From the NCBI RefSeq assembly GCF_004786035.1, contig NZ_CP035088.1, forward strand, positions 460,001 through 524,000: a stretch of DNA of 64,000 nucleotides. Direction: 5' to 3'. The notes beneath the pieces are model-generated. The model was not told the DNA's origin. It made no database searches and saw only the letters and a list, made by a program, of their open reading frames with translations. Source of the DNA: Pseudomonas viciae (GTDB lineage: Bacteria; Pseudomonadota; Gammaproteobacteria; Pseudomonadales; Pseudomonadaceae). Both the position numbers and the translations under genes were made by a program. Shown piece after piece: positions 1 to 13,404 of the stretch; within the stretch, counting starts at the first letter, position 1; each line of letters begins with the position of its first letter.

Positions 1-1
1 G

Positions 2-61
2 CCGCCGCGGATGGTGGTGCTGGACATTCTCGAACGTCTGCAGCAACTGCCTCCCCGTTAA
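2..61 (+). CDS. aroK: Shikimate kinase AroK, C-terminal end only
   Basis: Frame 2 reads PPRMVVLDILERLQQLPPR and then TAA at 59-61, which resembles the C-terminus of Pseudomonas shikimate kinase. The rest of the gene lies outside the window. AroK phosphorylates shikimate in the cytoplasm, two steps after AroB. The assignment rests mainly on position, because aroK-aroB is a standard gamma-proteobacterial pair; only 19 residues are visible. Confidence 0.7.
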   Translation, partial: PPRMVVLDILERLQQLPPR

Positions 62-208
62 TGCGCCTCGCGAAATGCGCTATCCTCGACGTCCCGTCGG
101 AGCCCGCTCGGAGCGTGGCGGATAGCCATATATGGCGCCAGGGCAAGCACCCGGGACTTTCGTTAATTGCAGGCAGGACGCCTGATTCCATCTTCACTGT
201 GGGGACAC

Positions 209-1309
209 ATGCAGACACTTAAGGTCGACCTGGGCGAGCGCAGCTACCCGATTCACATTGGCGAAGGTTTGCTGGACCAGCCTGAACTGCTGGCACCGCA
301 TATTGCCGGGCGGCAAGTGGCGATCATCTCCAACGAAACCGTCGCACCTTTGTATCTGGAACGTCTGACCCGTAGCCTGTCGGCTTTCTCGGTCATTTCC
401 GTGGTGTTGCCCGATGGAGAAGCGTTCAAGACCTGGGAAACCCTGCAGTTGATTTTCGACGGCCTGCTGACCGCACGGCATGATCGCCGCACCACGGTGG
501 TCGCCCTGGGTGGCGGAGTGATCGGCGACATGGCCGGTTTTGCCGCGGCCTGCTATCAGCGCGGCGTCGATTTCATCCAGATCCCCACCACGCTGCTGTC
601 CCAGGTCGATTCGTCGGTGGGCGGCAAGACCGGGATCAACCATCCGCTGGGCAAGAACATGGTAGGCGCTTTCTACCAGCCCAACGTGGTGCTGATCGAC
701 ACCGCCACCCTCAACACCCTGCCGGCTCGCGAACTGTCTGCGGGGCTGGCGGAAGTCATCAAGTATGGGTTGATCTGCGACGAGCCGTTCCTGGGCTGGC
801 TCGAAGAAAATGTCGACCGCCTGCGTGCGCTGGATCAAACGGCCCTGACCTACGCCATCGAGCGCTCCTGCGCCGCCAAGGCCGCCGTGGTGGGTGCCGA
901 TGAGCGTGAGTCGGGGGTGCGTGCCACGCTCAACCTGGGCCACACCTTTGGCCATGCCATCGAAACCCACATGGGCTATGGTGTCTGGCTGCATGGCGAG
1001 GCGGTTGCCGCCGGTACGGTCATGGCCCTGGAGATGTCTGCGCGCCTGGGCTGGATCAGCGAACAGGAACGCGATCGCGGTATTCGCCTGTTCCAGCGCG
1101 CCGGGCTGCCGGTGATTCCGCCCGAGGAAATGAGCGAGGCGGATTTTCTTGAACACATGGCAATCGACAAAAAAGTGATCGACGGTCGTCTGCGTCTGGT
1201 GCTGCTGCGCCACATGGGCGAAGCGGTGGTGACCGACGATTATCCGAAAGAGGTTCTACAGGCCACGCTGGGAGCGGACTACCGCGCCTTGGCTCAGCTT
1301 AAAGGTTAA
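209..1309 (+). CDS. aroB: 3-dehydroquinate synthase AroB
   Basis: AroB converts DAHP to 3-dehydroquinate, the second step of the shikimate pathway, using NAD+ and a divalent metal in the cytoplasm. The chosen start, ATG 209 ([18 protein letters not shown]), gives 366 aa, the normal family length, and follows a purine-rich GGGGAC site; an earlier in-frame ATG at 167 would add 14 atypical residues. Visible family blocks are the nucleotide-binding [13 protein letters not shown], the [12 protein letters not shown] loop, the metal-site region AEVIKYG and [11 protein letters not shown] with its metal-binding histidines. It lies 147 bp after aroK and 10 bp before the DamX-like gene, so the three are probably co-transcribed. 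Confidence 0.97.
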   Translation: MQTLKVDLGERSYPIHIGEGLLDQPELLAPHIAGRQVAIISNETVAPLYLERLTRSLSAFSVISVVLPDGEAFKTWETLQLIFDGLLTARHDRRTTVVALGGGVIGDMAGFAAACYQRGVDFIQIPTTLLSQVDSSVGGKTGINHPLGKNMVGAFYQPNVVLIDTATLNTLPARELSAGLAEVIKYGLICDEPFLGWLEENVDRLRALDQTALTYAIERSCAAKAAVVGADERESGVRATLNLGHTFGHAIETHMGYGVWLHGEAVAAGTVMALEMSARLGWISEQERDRGIRLFQRAGLPVIPPEEMSEADFLEHMAIDKKVIDGRLRLVLLRHMGEAVVTDDYPKEVLQATLGADYRALAQLKG

Positions 1310-1319
1310 TAAGATTCCG

Positions 1320-2881
1320 ATGACTAGTTTGCATGCCGACGAGGCTTTCCTCGGCCATTTCCAGTTAAGTCATGACCCTTTTGCTCCACGGGTCCCGGGC
1401 TTCAAATTCTTCCCTGCCCAGCGCAAGCCGGTCCTGGGCCAGTTGCATCATTTGGCGCGCTACAGCCAACTGCTCCTGGTGGTCACCGGCCCCCAGGGCA
1501 GCGGCAAGACCTTGCTGCGCCAGGCCCTGGTGGCCAGCACCAACAAGCAGTCGGTGCAAAGCGTGGTGGTCTCGGCCCGTGGTGCCGGTGACGCCGCCGG
1601 TATATTGCGCCAGGTGGCCCAGGCGCTGAACGTCGCCCAGGCCGAGATCGGCGCGATTCTCGATCAGATCGTGCAGTTGGCACTGACCGGGCAGGAAGTC
1701 TATCTGCTGGTGGACGATGCCGAGCAGCTCGACGAATCGGCCCTGGAAGCCCTGCTGGCCCTGGCTGCCGGTGCACCGGAAGGTCGCCCCCATGTGTTCC
1801 TGTTTGGCGAGTCTTCGCTGATCGCTGATCTGGATCAGCTGAGCCTTGAGGAAGAGCGTTTCCACGTCATCGAACTGGCGCCCTACACCGAAGAGGAAAC
1901 CCGTGAATACCTGGCCCAGCGTCTTGAGGGTGCAGGCCGGGGTATCGAACTTTTCTCCGCCGATCAGATCTCTGAGATTCACGAGAGCTCCGACGGCTGG
2001 CCTGGCACCATCAACCAGGTTGCCCGCGATGCTCTGATCGAAGTCATGATTGCCAGCCGCTCTGCGGTGAAGCGTCCAAGTATGGGGTTTAACATGCCGA
2101 AGAAACACGTATTGGCGATTTCCGCCGTGGTCGTGGTCGCGGTCGCCGCCGCCTGGCTGATGCCGGGTCGCAACAAAGCGCCGACCACCGGCGCACCTGC
2201 CAACGAACAGGCACAACTGCCCCTCGGTCAGGGCACGCCGCAACCCAACGCTGGTGCGCCGGCCGTTGAATTCGCCGGGAACACCCAGCCGATGCCATTG
2301 CCGCTGGTCGGCCAGTCGCAACCGGTCATGCGCGGTCCCCTGGCTGAAGCCGCGGGCGGAATCACTGAAGGCGACGACGGCGCAGCGCCGCCGATCGACG
2401 ACAGCAGCGATGTGCCACCGACCGTGACCACCACTGCACCGCCTGCGGGCGTGCCGGCCGGTCCGGCGCCGACACCTTCGCCTGCGCCTGCTCCTGCGGC
2501 CAAGCCGACTCCGGCCCCTACGCAAGTGGCTACCGCCAAGCCTACCCCGACCCCGCACCAGCGGCCAAGCCTGCGGCCCCGGCCAAGGCCACGGGCGGTA
2601 GCTGGTACGCCGGCCAGGCGCCGGGCAACTACGTGGTGCAGATCCTTGGCACCAGCTCCGAAGCCTCGGCACAGAACTTCGTCAAGGAGCAGGGCGGCGA
2701 GTACCGTTATTTCAAGAAAGTGCTCAACGGCAAGCCGCTGTATGTCATCACCTACGGCAGCTTTGCCAACCGTGATGCAGCCGTTTCCGCCATCAAGGCC
2801 TTGCCAGCGAAGGTTCAGGCTGGTAAACCTTGGCCTCGCACTGTCGCCAGCGTCCAACAGGAACTGGCTGCAACTCGCTGA
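1320..2881 (+). CDS. damX: DamX-like AAA ATPase/SPOR cell-division protein, with apparent frameshift
   Basis: The N-terminal half is an ExeA-like AAA domain with Walker A GPQGSGKT (about residues 57-64) and Walker B VYLLVDDAEQ. A single membrane segment (HVLAISAVVVVAVAAAWL, about 260-280) and a long Pro/Ala linker follow. The frame opened at ATG 1320 runs to 2987 as Arg/Ser-rich nonsense, while a canonical SPOR domain (YVVQILGTSSEASAQNFV to TVASVQQELAATR) lies in another frame and ends at TGA 2879-2881. Inserting one base at about 2555/2556 turns PTPHQRPS into PTPAPAAKPAAPAKATGG and restores one protein of about 520 aa. Known family role: an inner-membrane protein whose SPOR domain binds denuded septal peptidoglycan. 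The frameshift may be real, programmed, or a sequencing error in a CCCCG run. Its neighbours aroB and gltB fit the usual Pseudomonas order. Confidence 0.8.
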
Positions 2882-3093
2882 AGATTCGGCGGCCTTACCC
2901 AGGCCGCCTCTCCCGGCAACCTCAAAATTTCCGCAGGGGCGAGCGACCTTTCAGGCCGCGCGCCTTGTGGTGTCTGCGTCACAGTAGTGTTTGAGTCGTA
3001 GCGGTCGAACCCAAAAAAGTTTTGACTAGCACAGCATATAGCTTTAAACCTTTCACAAATGCGACATGGATTTGCGACAGTTCGTCGTCAAAT

Positions 3094-3122
3094 TTGTGAG
3101 CCTCTGTGTCGGTGTGTACAAT
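3094..3122 (+). promoter_or_regulatory. Probable sigma70 promoter of gltBD
   Basis: A -35 box TTGTGA (3094-3099), a 17-base spacer and a -10 box TACAAT (3117-3122) lie about 110 bases before the gltB start, giving a leader of roughly 100 nt. A weaker alternative is TTGACT at 3022-3027. The rest of the 350-base gap after the DamX-like gene (2882-3231) holds no gene that I can support and no clear terminator. Confidence 0.55.
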
Positions 3123-3231
3123 GACCTCCCTTTTGCCCCCGCAAAGCTGGCGTACGTTCGGCGTGGCATGCAACTGGTTGAATTGAAAAGAAATTTGCCT
3201 CGATAAGGGGCAGCCTGGTGAGAAAGTGTCT

Positions 3232-9132
<5,901 letters not shown>

Positions 9133-9163
9133 TCGCTTTCCGTCCTTGGAATGCGATCAAATA

Positions 9164-9251
9164 GTGGGAGCGGGCTTGCCCGCGAAGAGGGAGTGTCAGT
9201 CGACGGATTTGTTGCCTGACACACCGCATTCGCGAGCAAGCCCGCTCCCAC
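9164..9251. repeat. REPIN (two inverted REP arms)
   Basis: GTGGGAGCGGGCTTGCCCGC at the left and its near reverse complement GCAAGCCCGCTCCCAC at the right flank a spacer that itself has inverted GTGTCAG/CTGACAC. This is the usual Pseudomonas REP doublet of about 88 bp in the gltD-hemE gap. Similar doublets occur at 50106, 50698 and 61910. Confidence 0.9.
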
Positions 9252-9311
9252 ATTGGTTTCAAGGTGTTGTTGAAACCAGCGTACCTACCGCGACAAATTG
9301 CCCCGATAGAT

Positions 9312-9339
9312 AAAAGGCACGGCTCTTGCCGTGCCTTTT
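9312..9339. terminator. Bidirectional rho-independent terminator after gltBD
   Basis: AAAAGGCACGG, loop CTCTTG, CCGTGCCTTTT: a perfect 11-base inverted repeat with A-run and T-run on the two sides. It lies 180 bases after gltD and 47 before hemE and can work in either direction. Confidence 0.85.
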
Positions 9340-9386
9340 GCCTCGCGCTCTGAGAAAATGCCCGCACTTTTTTTCCGGATGCCGAC

Positions 9387-10454
9387 ATGACTGCCCTGAA
9401 GAACGACCGTTTCCTTCGCGCCCTGCTCAAGCAACCCGTAGACGTCACCCCGGTGTGGATGATGCGCCAGGCCGGTCGCTACCTGCCGGAGTACCGCGCC
9501 AGTCGCGCCAAGGCCGGTGACTTCATGAGCCTGTGCATGAACCCCCAATTCGCTTGCGAAGTGACCATGCAGCCGCTGGATCGTTATCCGCAGCTGGATG
9601 CGGCGATCCTGTTCTCCGACATCCTCACCATCCCCGACGCCATGGGCCAGGGCCTGTACTTCGAGACCGGCGAAGGCCCGCGCTTCAAGAAAGTCGTCAG
9701 CACCCTGGCCGACATCGAAGCCCTGCCGATTCCCGATCCGCAGAAGGACCTGGGCTACGTCATGGACGCGGTCAGCACCATCCGCCGCGAGCTCAACGGT
9801 CGCGTGCCGCTGATTGGGTTCTCCGGCAGCCCGTGGACCCTGGCGACCTACATGGTCGAAGGCGGCTCGTCGAAGGATTTTCGCAAGACCAAGGCGATGC
9901 TCTACGACAACCCGCAAGCCATGCACCTGTTGCTGGACAAGTTGGCGCAGTCGGTCACCTCTTACCTCAACGGCCAGATCCTGGCCGGTGCGCAAGCGGT
10001 GCAGATCTTCGATACCTGGGGCGGCAACCTGTCGGCGGCGGCGTACCAGGAGTTTTCCCTGGCCTACATGCGCAAGATCGTCAGCGGCCTGATCCGCGAG
10101 CATGAAGGTCGTAAAGTGCCGGTGATCCTGTTCACCAAGAACGGCGGCCTATGGCTGGAAAGTATCGCCGATGCCGGCGCCGACGCCCTGGGCCTGGACT
10201 GGACCTGCGACATCGGCAACGCCCGCGAGCGCGTTGGTCATAAAGTTGCCTTGCAGGGCAACATGGACCCGACCGTGCTTTACGCCAAGCCTGAAGCCAT
10301 CCGCGCTGAAGTAGGACGTATCCTCGCCAGCTACGGCAGTGGCAGCGGCCACGTGTTCAACCTCGGCCACGGCATCACCCCGGAAGTCGATCCGGAACAC
10401 GCCGGTGCTTTCCTGCGGGCGGTGCATGAGTTGTCGGCGCAATACCACCAGTAA
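9387..10454 (+). CDS. hemE: Uroporphyrinogen decarboxylase HemE
   Basis: HemE removes the four acetate carboxyls of uroporphyrinogen III to give coproporphyrinogen III in cytoplasmic haem synthesis, without a cofactor. ATG 9387 gives 355 aa, the usual length. The N-terminal signature [14 protein letters not shown] carries the conserved Arg residues of the active site, and [17 protein letters not shown] is the second family signature. It appears to be its own transcription unit, bounded by terminators at 9312-9339 and 10474-10509, and is the last conserved gene before the accessory region. Confidence 0.98.
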   Translation: MTALKNDRFLRALLKQPVDVTPVWMMRQAGRYLPEYRASRAKAGDFMSLCMNPQFACEVTMQPLDRYPQLDAAILFSDILTIPDAMGQGLYFETGEGPRFKKVVSTLADIEALPIPDPQKDLGYVMDAVSTIRRELNGRVPLIGFSGSPWTLATYMVEGGSSKDFRKTKAMLYDNPQAMHLLLDKLAQSVTSYLNGQILAGAQAVQIFDTWGGNLSAAAYQEFSLAYMRKIVSGLIREHEGRKVPVILFTKNGGLWLESIADAGADALGLDWTCDIGNARERVGHKVALQGNMDPTVLYAKPEAIRAEVGRILASYGSGSGHVFNLGHGITPEVDPEHAGAFLRAVHELSAQYHQ

Positions 10455-10473
10455 TCGCTTTCCAGCGTCACCC

Positions 10474-10509
10474 AGCCTGTTCGGACCCGTGCCGGACAGG
10501 CTTTTTTTT
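10474..10509 (+). terminator. Rho-independent terminator of hemE
   Basis: AGCCTGTTCGG, short loop, CCGGACAGGCT and then a run of eight T. The stem is 11 bp with one G-T pair. Confidence 0.9.
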
Positions 10510-10794
10510 GCCTGTTTTTTTATTTATTAAATGTAAAGCGTCAGTTGTTTTATCTGATGTGTCTGTTTGGTTTTGTTTGATAGTTATTTCCGCTCGTAAG
10601 AAGTTTCTCAAGCTATGTAAGAGAAATAGCTTCAGAGATCATTCCTTCTATTTTGAGAGATTTTTCCTACATAGGAACTGTTCAACTTTCTATAAGGTTT
10701 CGGCGCTTGTGAGGTCTGGCGCTGAACGATCCGGCGGGCCTTTCAAGATGACGGTGATTCGTCTTTTAATCTCGATGAGTAGTCTGGAACTTAT
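10510..10794. other. AT-rich leader upstream of the LPMO gene, no gene seen
   Basis: This 285-base stretch is far richer in A and T than anything around it (for example TTTTTTTATTTATTAAATG). Short open frames in it look non-coding. I see no convincing -35/-10 pair. In Pseudomonas such AT-rich leaders are typical targets of MvaT/MvaU silencing; that is an inference. It must hold the promoter of the LPMO gene and perhaps of the secretion operon. Confidence 0.5.
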
Positions 10795-12261
10795 ATGAAA
10801 AATAACTTCAATAAGGGCAATGTATTAACGGGGTGTGCTTCGTCGTTAGTTCTGTTGTCGGCCATCGTGGCGTCCCAAGGTGTGCATGCACATGGTTTCG
10901 TCGACGTGCCACCTTCTCGCGCACTGTTGTGCCAGAAAGGTGTCAACCTGAACTGCGGTGGCGCGCAATACGAGCCGCATAGTACCGGCGAGACCTTCAA
11001 GGGCTTCCCGAATGGAGCAGGTGGCGGGCCGCTGCAAGGCCCTATCGACGGCAAAATCGCCAGCGGCGGCAACGCCAACTTTTCTGCCCTTGATGCGCAA
11101 TCGGCTTCGCGCTGGCACCTGACCGAAATCAGGGACCGCAACATTACCTTTCAATGGCAATATATCGCGCCGCACCGGACGAGCAAACACGAATACTTCA
11201 TTACCCGCGACGGTTGGAAGCCGAACCAAGCGCTCAAGCGTTCCTCGTTCGACAGCACGCCGTTCTGTACGGTGGATGGCGGTCATCAAGTTCCGGTAGG
11301 CGGTGCCCCGCACAACTGCGTCATTCCTGACGGTAAATCGGGTCATCACGTCATCCTGGCCGTCTGGACAGTGGGCGACACGGATAACGCATTCTACAAC
11401 CCGGTGGATGTGAACATTCTCGCCGAAGCCGCATTACCGGGCGGTTGGTTGCCGGTGGGCAGCATTACGCCATCGACCCCGTTGCTGGCGGGTGACAAGG
11501 TCAAGGCCCGGGCCTTCTCCGCCACCGGCGAAAATGCTGAGTACAGCGTAGAAATCAGTATCGACAACGCTGAAGAAGGCAAGCCTGAGAATTGGTCGTT
11601 CAAACTGGCCGAAGCCATCAACAACGCCCATGCCCTGATTCGTGCCGGTATTCGTGACGAAGACGGCAATATCGCGCCGGTCAAAGGTACCAACAGGCTG
11701 TACGCCCAGAAAGAAAGCGGTGTGGCCGGCTATCAAGTGCAACTGGATATGCAGGAAGACGCCAACGCCAGCATGGAACTGTCCCCCCTGCAGCCAGAGT
11801 ACGTACTCGACAAAGGTCGGGTCAGCATGGCGCTCACCGCCCAGACAAACCGCAGGATGAACCTTGAAGCCACGTTGTTCGATGAGAAGAACAAGCAGGT
11901 GGGTATCGTGCAGACCGTAGGTGAAGGCAATACAGGCCTGAGCCTGGACTTGCGCGGCGCCGCCCCTGGCACGCACACCCTGACGTTGGTGGGCACCACC
12001 GAAGACGGCCGCACCACGCGCCAGGAGACCCAGACGGTCATCCTGACCGGTGAGGGCGCCGGCATCGAATACGATTTCGTGTTCCCTGACGGCCTCGGCG
12101 ACTACACCGCCGGCACGAAAGTGCTGCAGTCCAAGACTGACGAAGTCTTCGAGTGCAAGCCGTTCCCTGCGTCCGGCTTCTGCAACCAGTACAGCCAGTC
12201 GGCGAACGGTTTCGAACCGGGTGTCGGTGCGTCCTGGCAAAGCGCCTGGGACAAGCTGTAA
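10795..12261 (+). CDS. Secreted AA10 lytic polysaccharide monooxygenase, GbpA/CbpD-like
   Basis: The 488-aa precursor has a Sec signal peptide ending VHA|HGF, so the mature protein starts with His33. That His and His127 (IAPHRTSKHEYF) form the copper 'histidine brace' of AA10 enzymes, which cleave crystalline chitin or cellulose oxidatively. CGGAQYEPHS, GPIDGKIASGG and ILAVWTVGDTDNAFYN match GbpA-type catalytic domains (about 33-205). Two GbpA-like middle domains follow, and a short Cys/Trp-rich C-terminal module (about 445-488, ECKPFPASGFC and SWQSAWDKL) resembles a CBM73-type chitin-binding domain. GbpA and CbpD are type II secreted, and here a full type II system follows directly, so this protein is its likely substrate. 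Chitin as substrate is inferred from the family. Confidence 0.88.
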   Translation: MKNNFNKGNVLTGCASSLVLLSAIVASQGVHAHGFVDVPPSRALLCQKGVNLNCGGAQYEPHSTGETFKGFPNGAGGGPLQGPIDGKIASGGNANFSALDAQSASRWHLTEIRDRNITFQWQYIAPHRTSKHEYFITRDGWKPNQALKRSSFDSTPFCTVDGGHQVPVGGAPHNCVIPDGKSGHHVILAVWTVGDTDNAFYNPVDVNILAEAALPGGWLPVGSITPSTPLLAGDKVKARAFSATGENAEYSVEISIDNAEEGKPENWSFKLAEAINNAHALIRAGIRDEDGNIAPVKGTNRLYAQKESGVAGYQVQLDMQEDANASMELSPLQPEYVLDKGRVSMALTAQTNRRMNLEATLFDEKNKQVGIVQTVGEGNTGLSLDLRGAAPGTHTLTLVGTTEDGRTTRQETQTVILTGEGAGIEYDFVFPDGLGDYTAGTKVLQSKTDEVFECKPFPASGFCNQYSQSANGFEPGVGASWQSAWDKL

Positions 12262-12275
12262 GTCCTGACAGGCAT

Positions 12276-12309
12276 GGCTTCAGGCGGCCCCCACGGGTTG
12301 CCTGAAGCC
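12276..12309 (+). other. Strong hairpin between the LPMO gene and the secretion operon
   Basis: GGCTTCAGGC (12276-12285) and GCCTGAAGCC (12300-12309) are perfect 10-base inverted arms around a 14-base loop. No T-run follows, so it is not a classical terminator. It could protect the LPMO mRNA end or attenuate read-through so that substrate is made in excess over machinery. Confidence 0.55.
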
Positions 12310-12328
12310 TTCAGACGAGAACGCGCTG

Positions 12329-12880
12329 ATGCATTCCCATTCCAATTATTCCCGGCGGCGGGTCCTGCTGCACTGGCTGTCGGCCGGCATTATTTTATGG
12401 GCGTTGGTGTCCGGGTTTTATATCGCTTACAACCCGGTATCAGCCGCCACCGAACACTGGGTCGGGTCACTCAATGTGTCGCTGACGACCGTGTTCATTC
12501 CGCTGTTTGTGTGGCGATCCTGGCTGTTTATCTGCGCGTCGAAAACCTGTGGAACGGTGTTGTCACTGACCAAAAGGCTGGCCTTGGCGGTACACACGCT
12601 GATCTACCTGAGCATCGGCGTCGTGCTGGTGACGGGCGTGCTGATGATGAAAAGCGCCATCAGTGTTTTCGGGCTCGTCCGAATCCCCCGGCCGCTGGAC
12701 GATCCATCGCTGATCCAACTGGCCAACACCGTCCATACCCAGTCTTGCGTGGTGCTTTCGACACTCATCGCGCTGCATTTGTGCGCCGTGCTCTGGCATG
12801 AGTTATCCGGACGCCGGGTGGTGCGGCGAATGTCGTTCGCCAAGCGTGCAGGCGCGACTCTTGAGCGAGCGCAAAGGTGA
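12329..12880 (+). CDS. Cytochrome b561-like di-haem membrane protein
   Basis: This 183-aa protein has four hydrophobic segments and the histidine pattern of bacterial cytochrome b561 (family length about 175-190): RVLLHWLSAGIILWALVSG near the N-terminus, a second His in helix 3 (LALAVHTLIYLSIG) and HLCAVLWHE in helix 4. Members bind two b haems in the inner membrane and pass electrons between quinol and periplasmic acceptors. It starts 67 bases after the LPMO gene, and its TGA overlaps the GTG of gspC. This raises the possibility that it serves the LPMO or oxidises quinol for another periplasmic partner; the sequence alone does not show which. Confidence 0.75.
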   Translation: MHSHSNYSRRRVLLHWLSAGIILWALVSGFYIAYNPVSAATEHWVGSLNVSLTTVFIPLFVWRSWLFICASKTCGTVLSLTKRLALAVHTLIYLSIGVVLVTGVLMMKSAISVFGLVRIPRPLDDPSLIQLANTVHTQSCVVLSTLIALHLCAVLWHELSGRRVVRRMSFAKRAGATLERAQR

Positions 12881-13404
12881 GTGTTTCCGTTTGGATTGGC
12901 AGCCGTCTGCCGAAGGCGTTGCTGGTGCTCGTGCCGCTGCTGTACGGCTTATTGCTGGCCGGACAGGAGTGGCGTTTTCGCCAGGCATTGGCGCGTGATG
13001 TGCCAGTGGTGGATGAGTCACAGGTCGTTCCGGTTCGTGCACTCCCCAACGTGCAAGCCGTGGCGACGGTGCTCGGCCTGACACCTGAAGGTGCCCACTC
13101 ACCCAGCGCCGAACCGATGACGTTGCAGGCCAGTTTTGTCGCTGGCCAGGGTTTGTCGCGGGCATTGCTGGCCGACGCCACAGGCCCGCGCATCTATCAG
13201 GTGGGGGAGCGTTTGCCTGGCGGCAGTGTGTTGCGCCGGGTCGAGGCCAGCCATGTGATGTTGTGGCGCAACGGACGTGAAGAGCGACTGGCCCTGCAAC
13301 AAGAAACAAAACCCTTGCTGCGCCGATTGGACCGCGAAGGCCGGGGGCCTGCACCGCTTCAGGCCGCGCAATACCTACGCCCGGTGGCCGGGCAATCAGA
13401 GTGA
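12877..13404 (+). CDS. gspC: Type II secretion protein GspC (inner-membrane coupling protein)
   Basis: A short cytoplasmic end, one membrane helix (LPKALLVLVPLLYGLLLAG) and a periplasmic homology-region domain (about residues 60-140, including GLSRALLADATGPRIYQVGE and LPGGSVLRRVEASHVMLWRNG) match GspC/XcpP, which links the inner-membrane platform to the secretin. At 175 aa it lacks a PDZ or long coiled C-terminal part, as in XcpP-like short forms. The start is GTG 12877, overlapping the previous stop (GTGA), and its own stop overlaps the gspD start in the same way. Confidence 0.85.
   Translation: MSVSVWIGSRLPKALLVLVPLLYGLLLAGQEWRFRQALARDVPVVDESQVVPVRALPNVQAVATVLGLTPEGAHSPSAEPMTLQASFVAGQGLSRALLADATGPRIYQVGERLPGGSVLRRVEASHVMLWRNGREERLALQQETKPLLRRLDREGRGPAPLQAAQYLRPVAGQSE

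Noticed and set aside
125..136. GCCATATATGGC palindrome between aroK and aroB
   Set aside because: A 12-base palindrome can arise by chance and there is no promoter pair to anchor it; too weak to call an operator.
10508..10798. A 96-codon frame in the AT-rich leader before the LPMO gene
   Set aside because: No ribosome site and no family pattern; it overlaps the hemE terminator T-run and the LPMO start.
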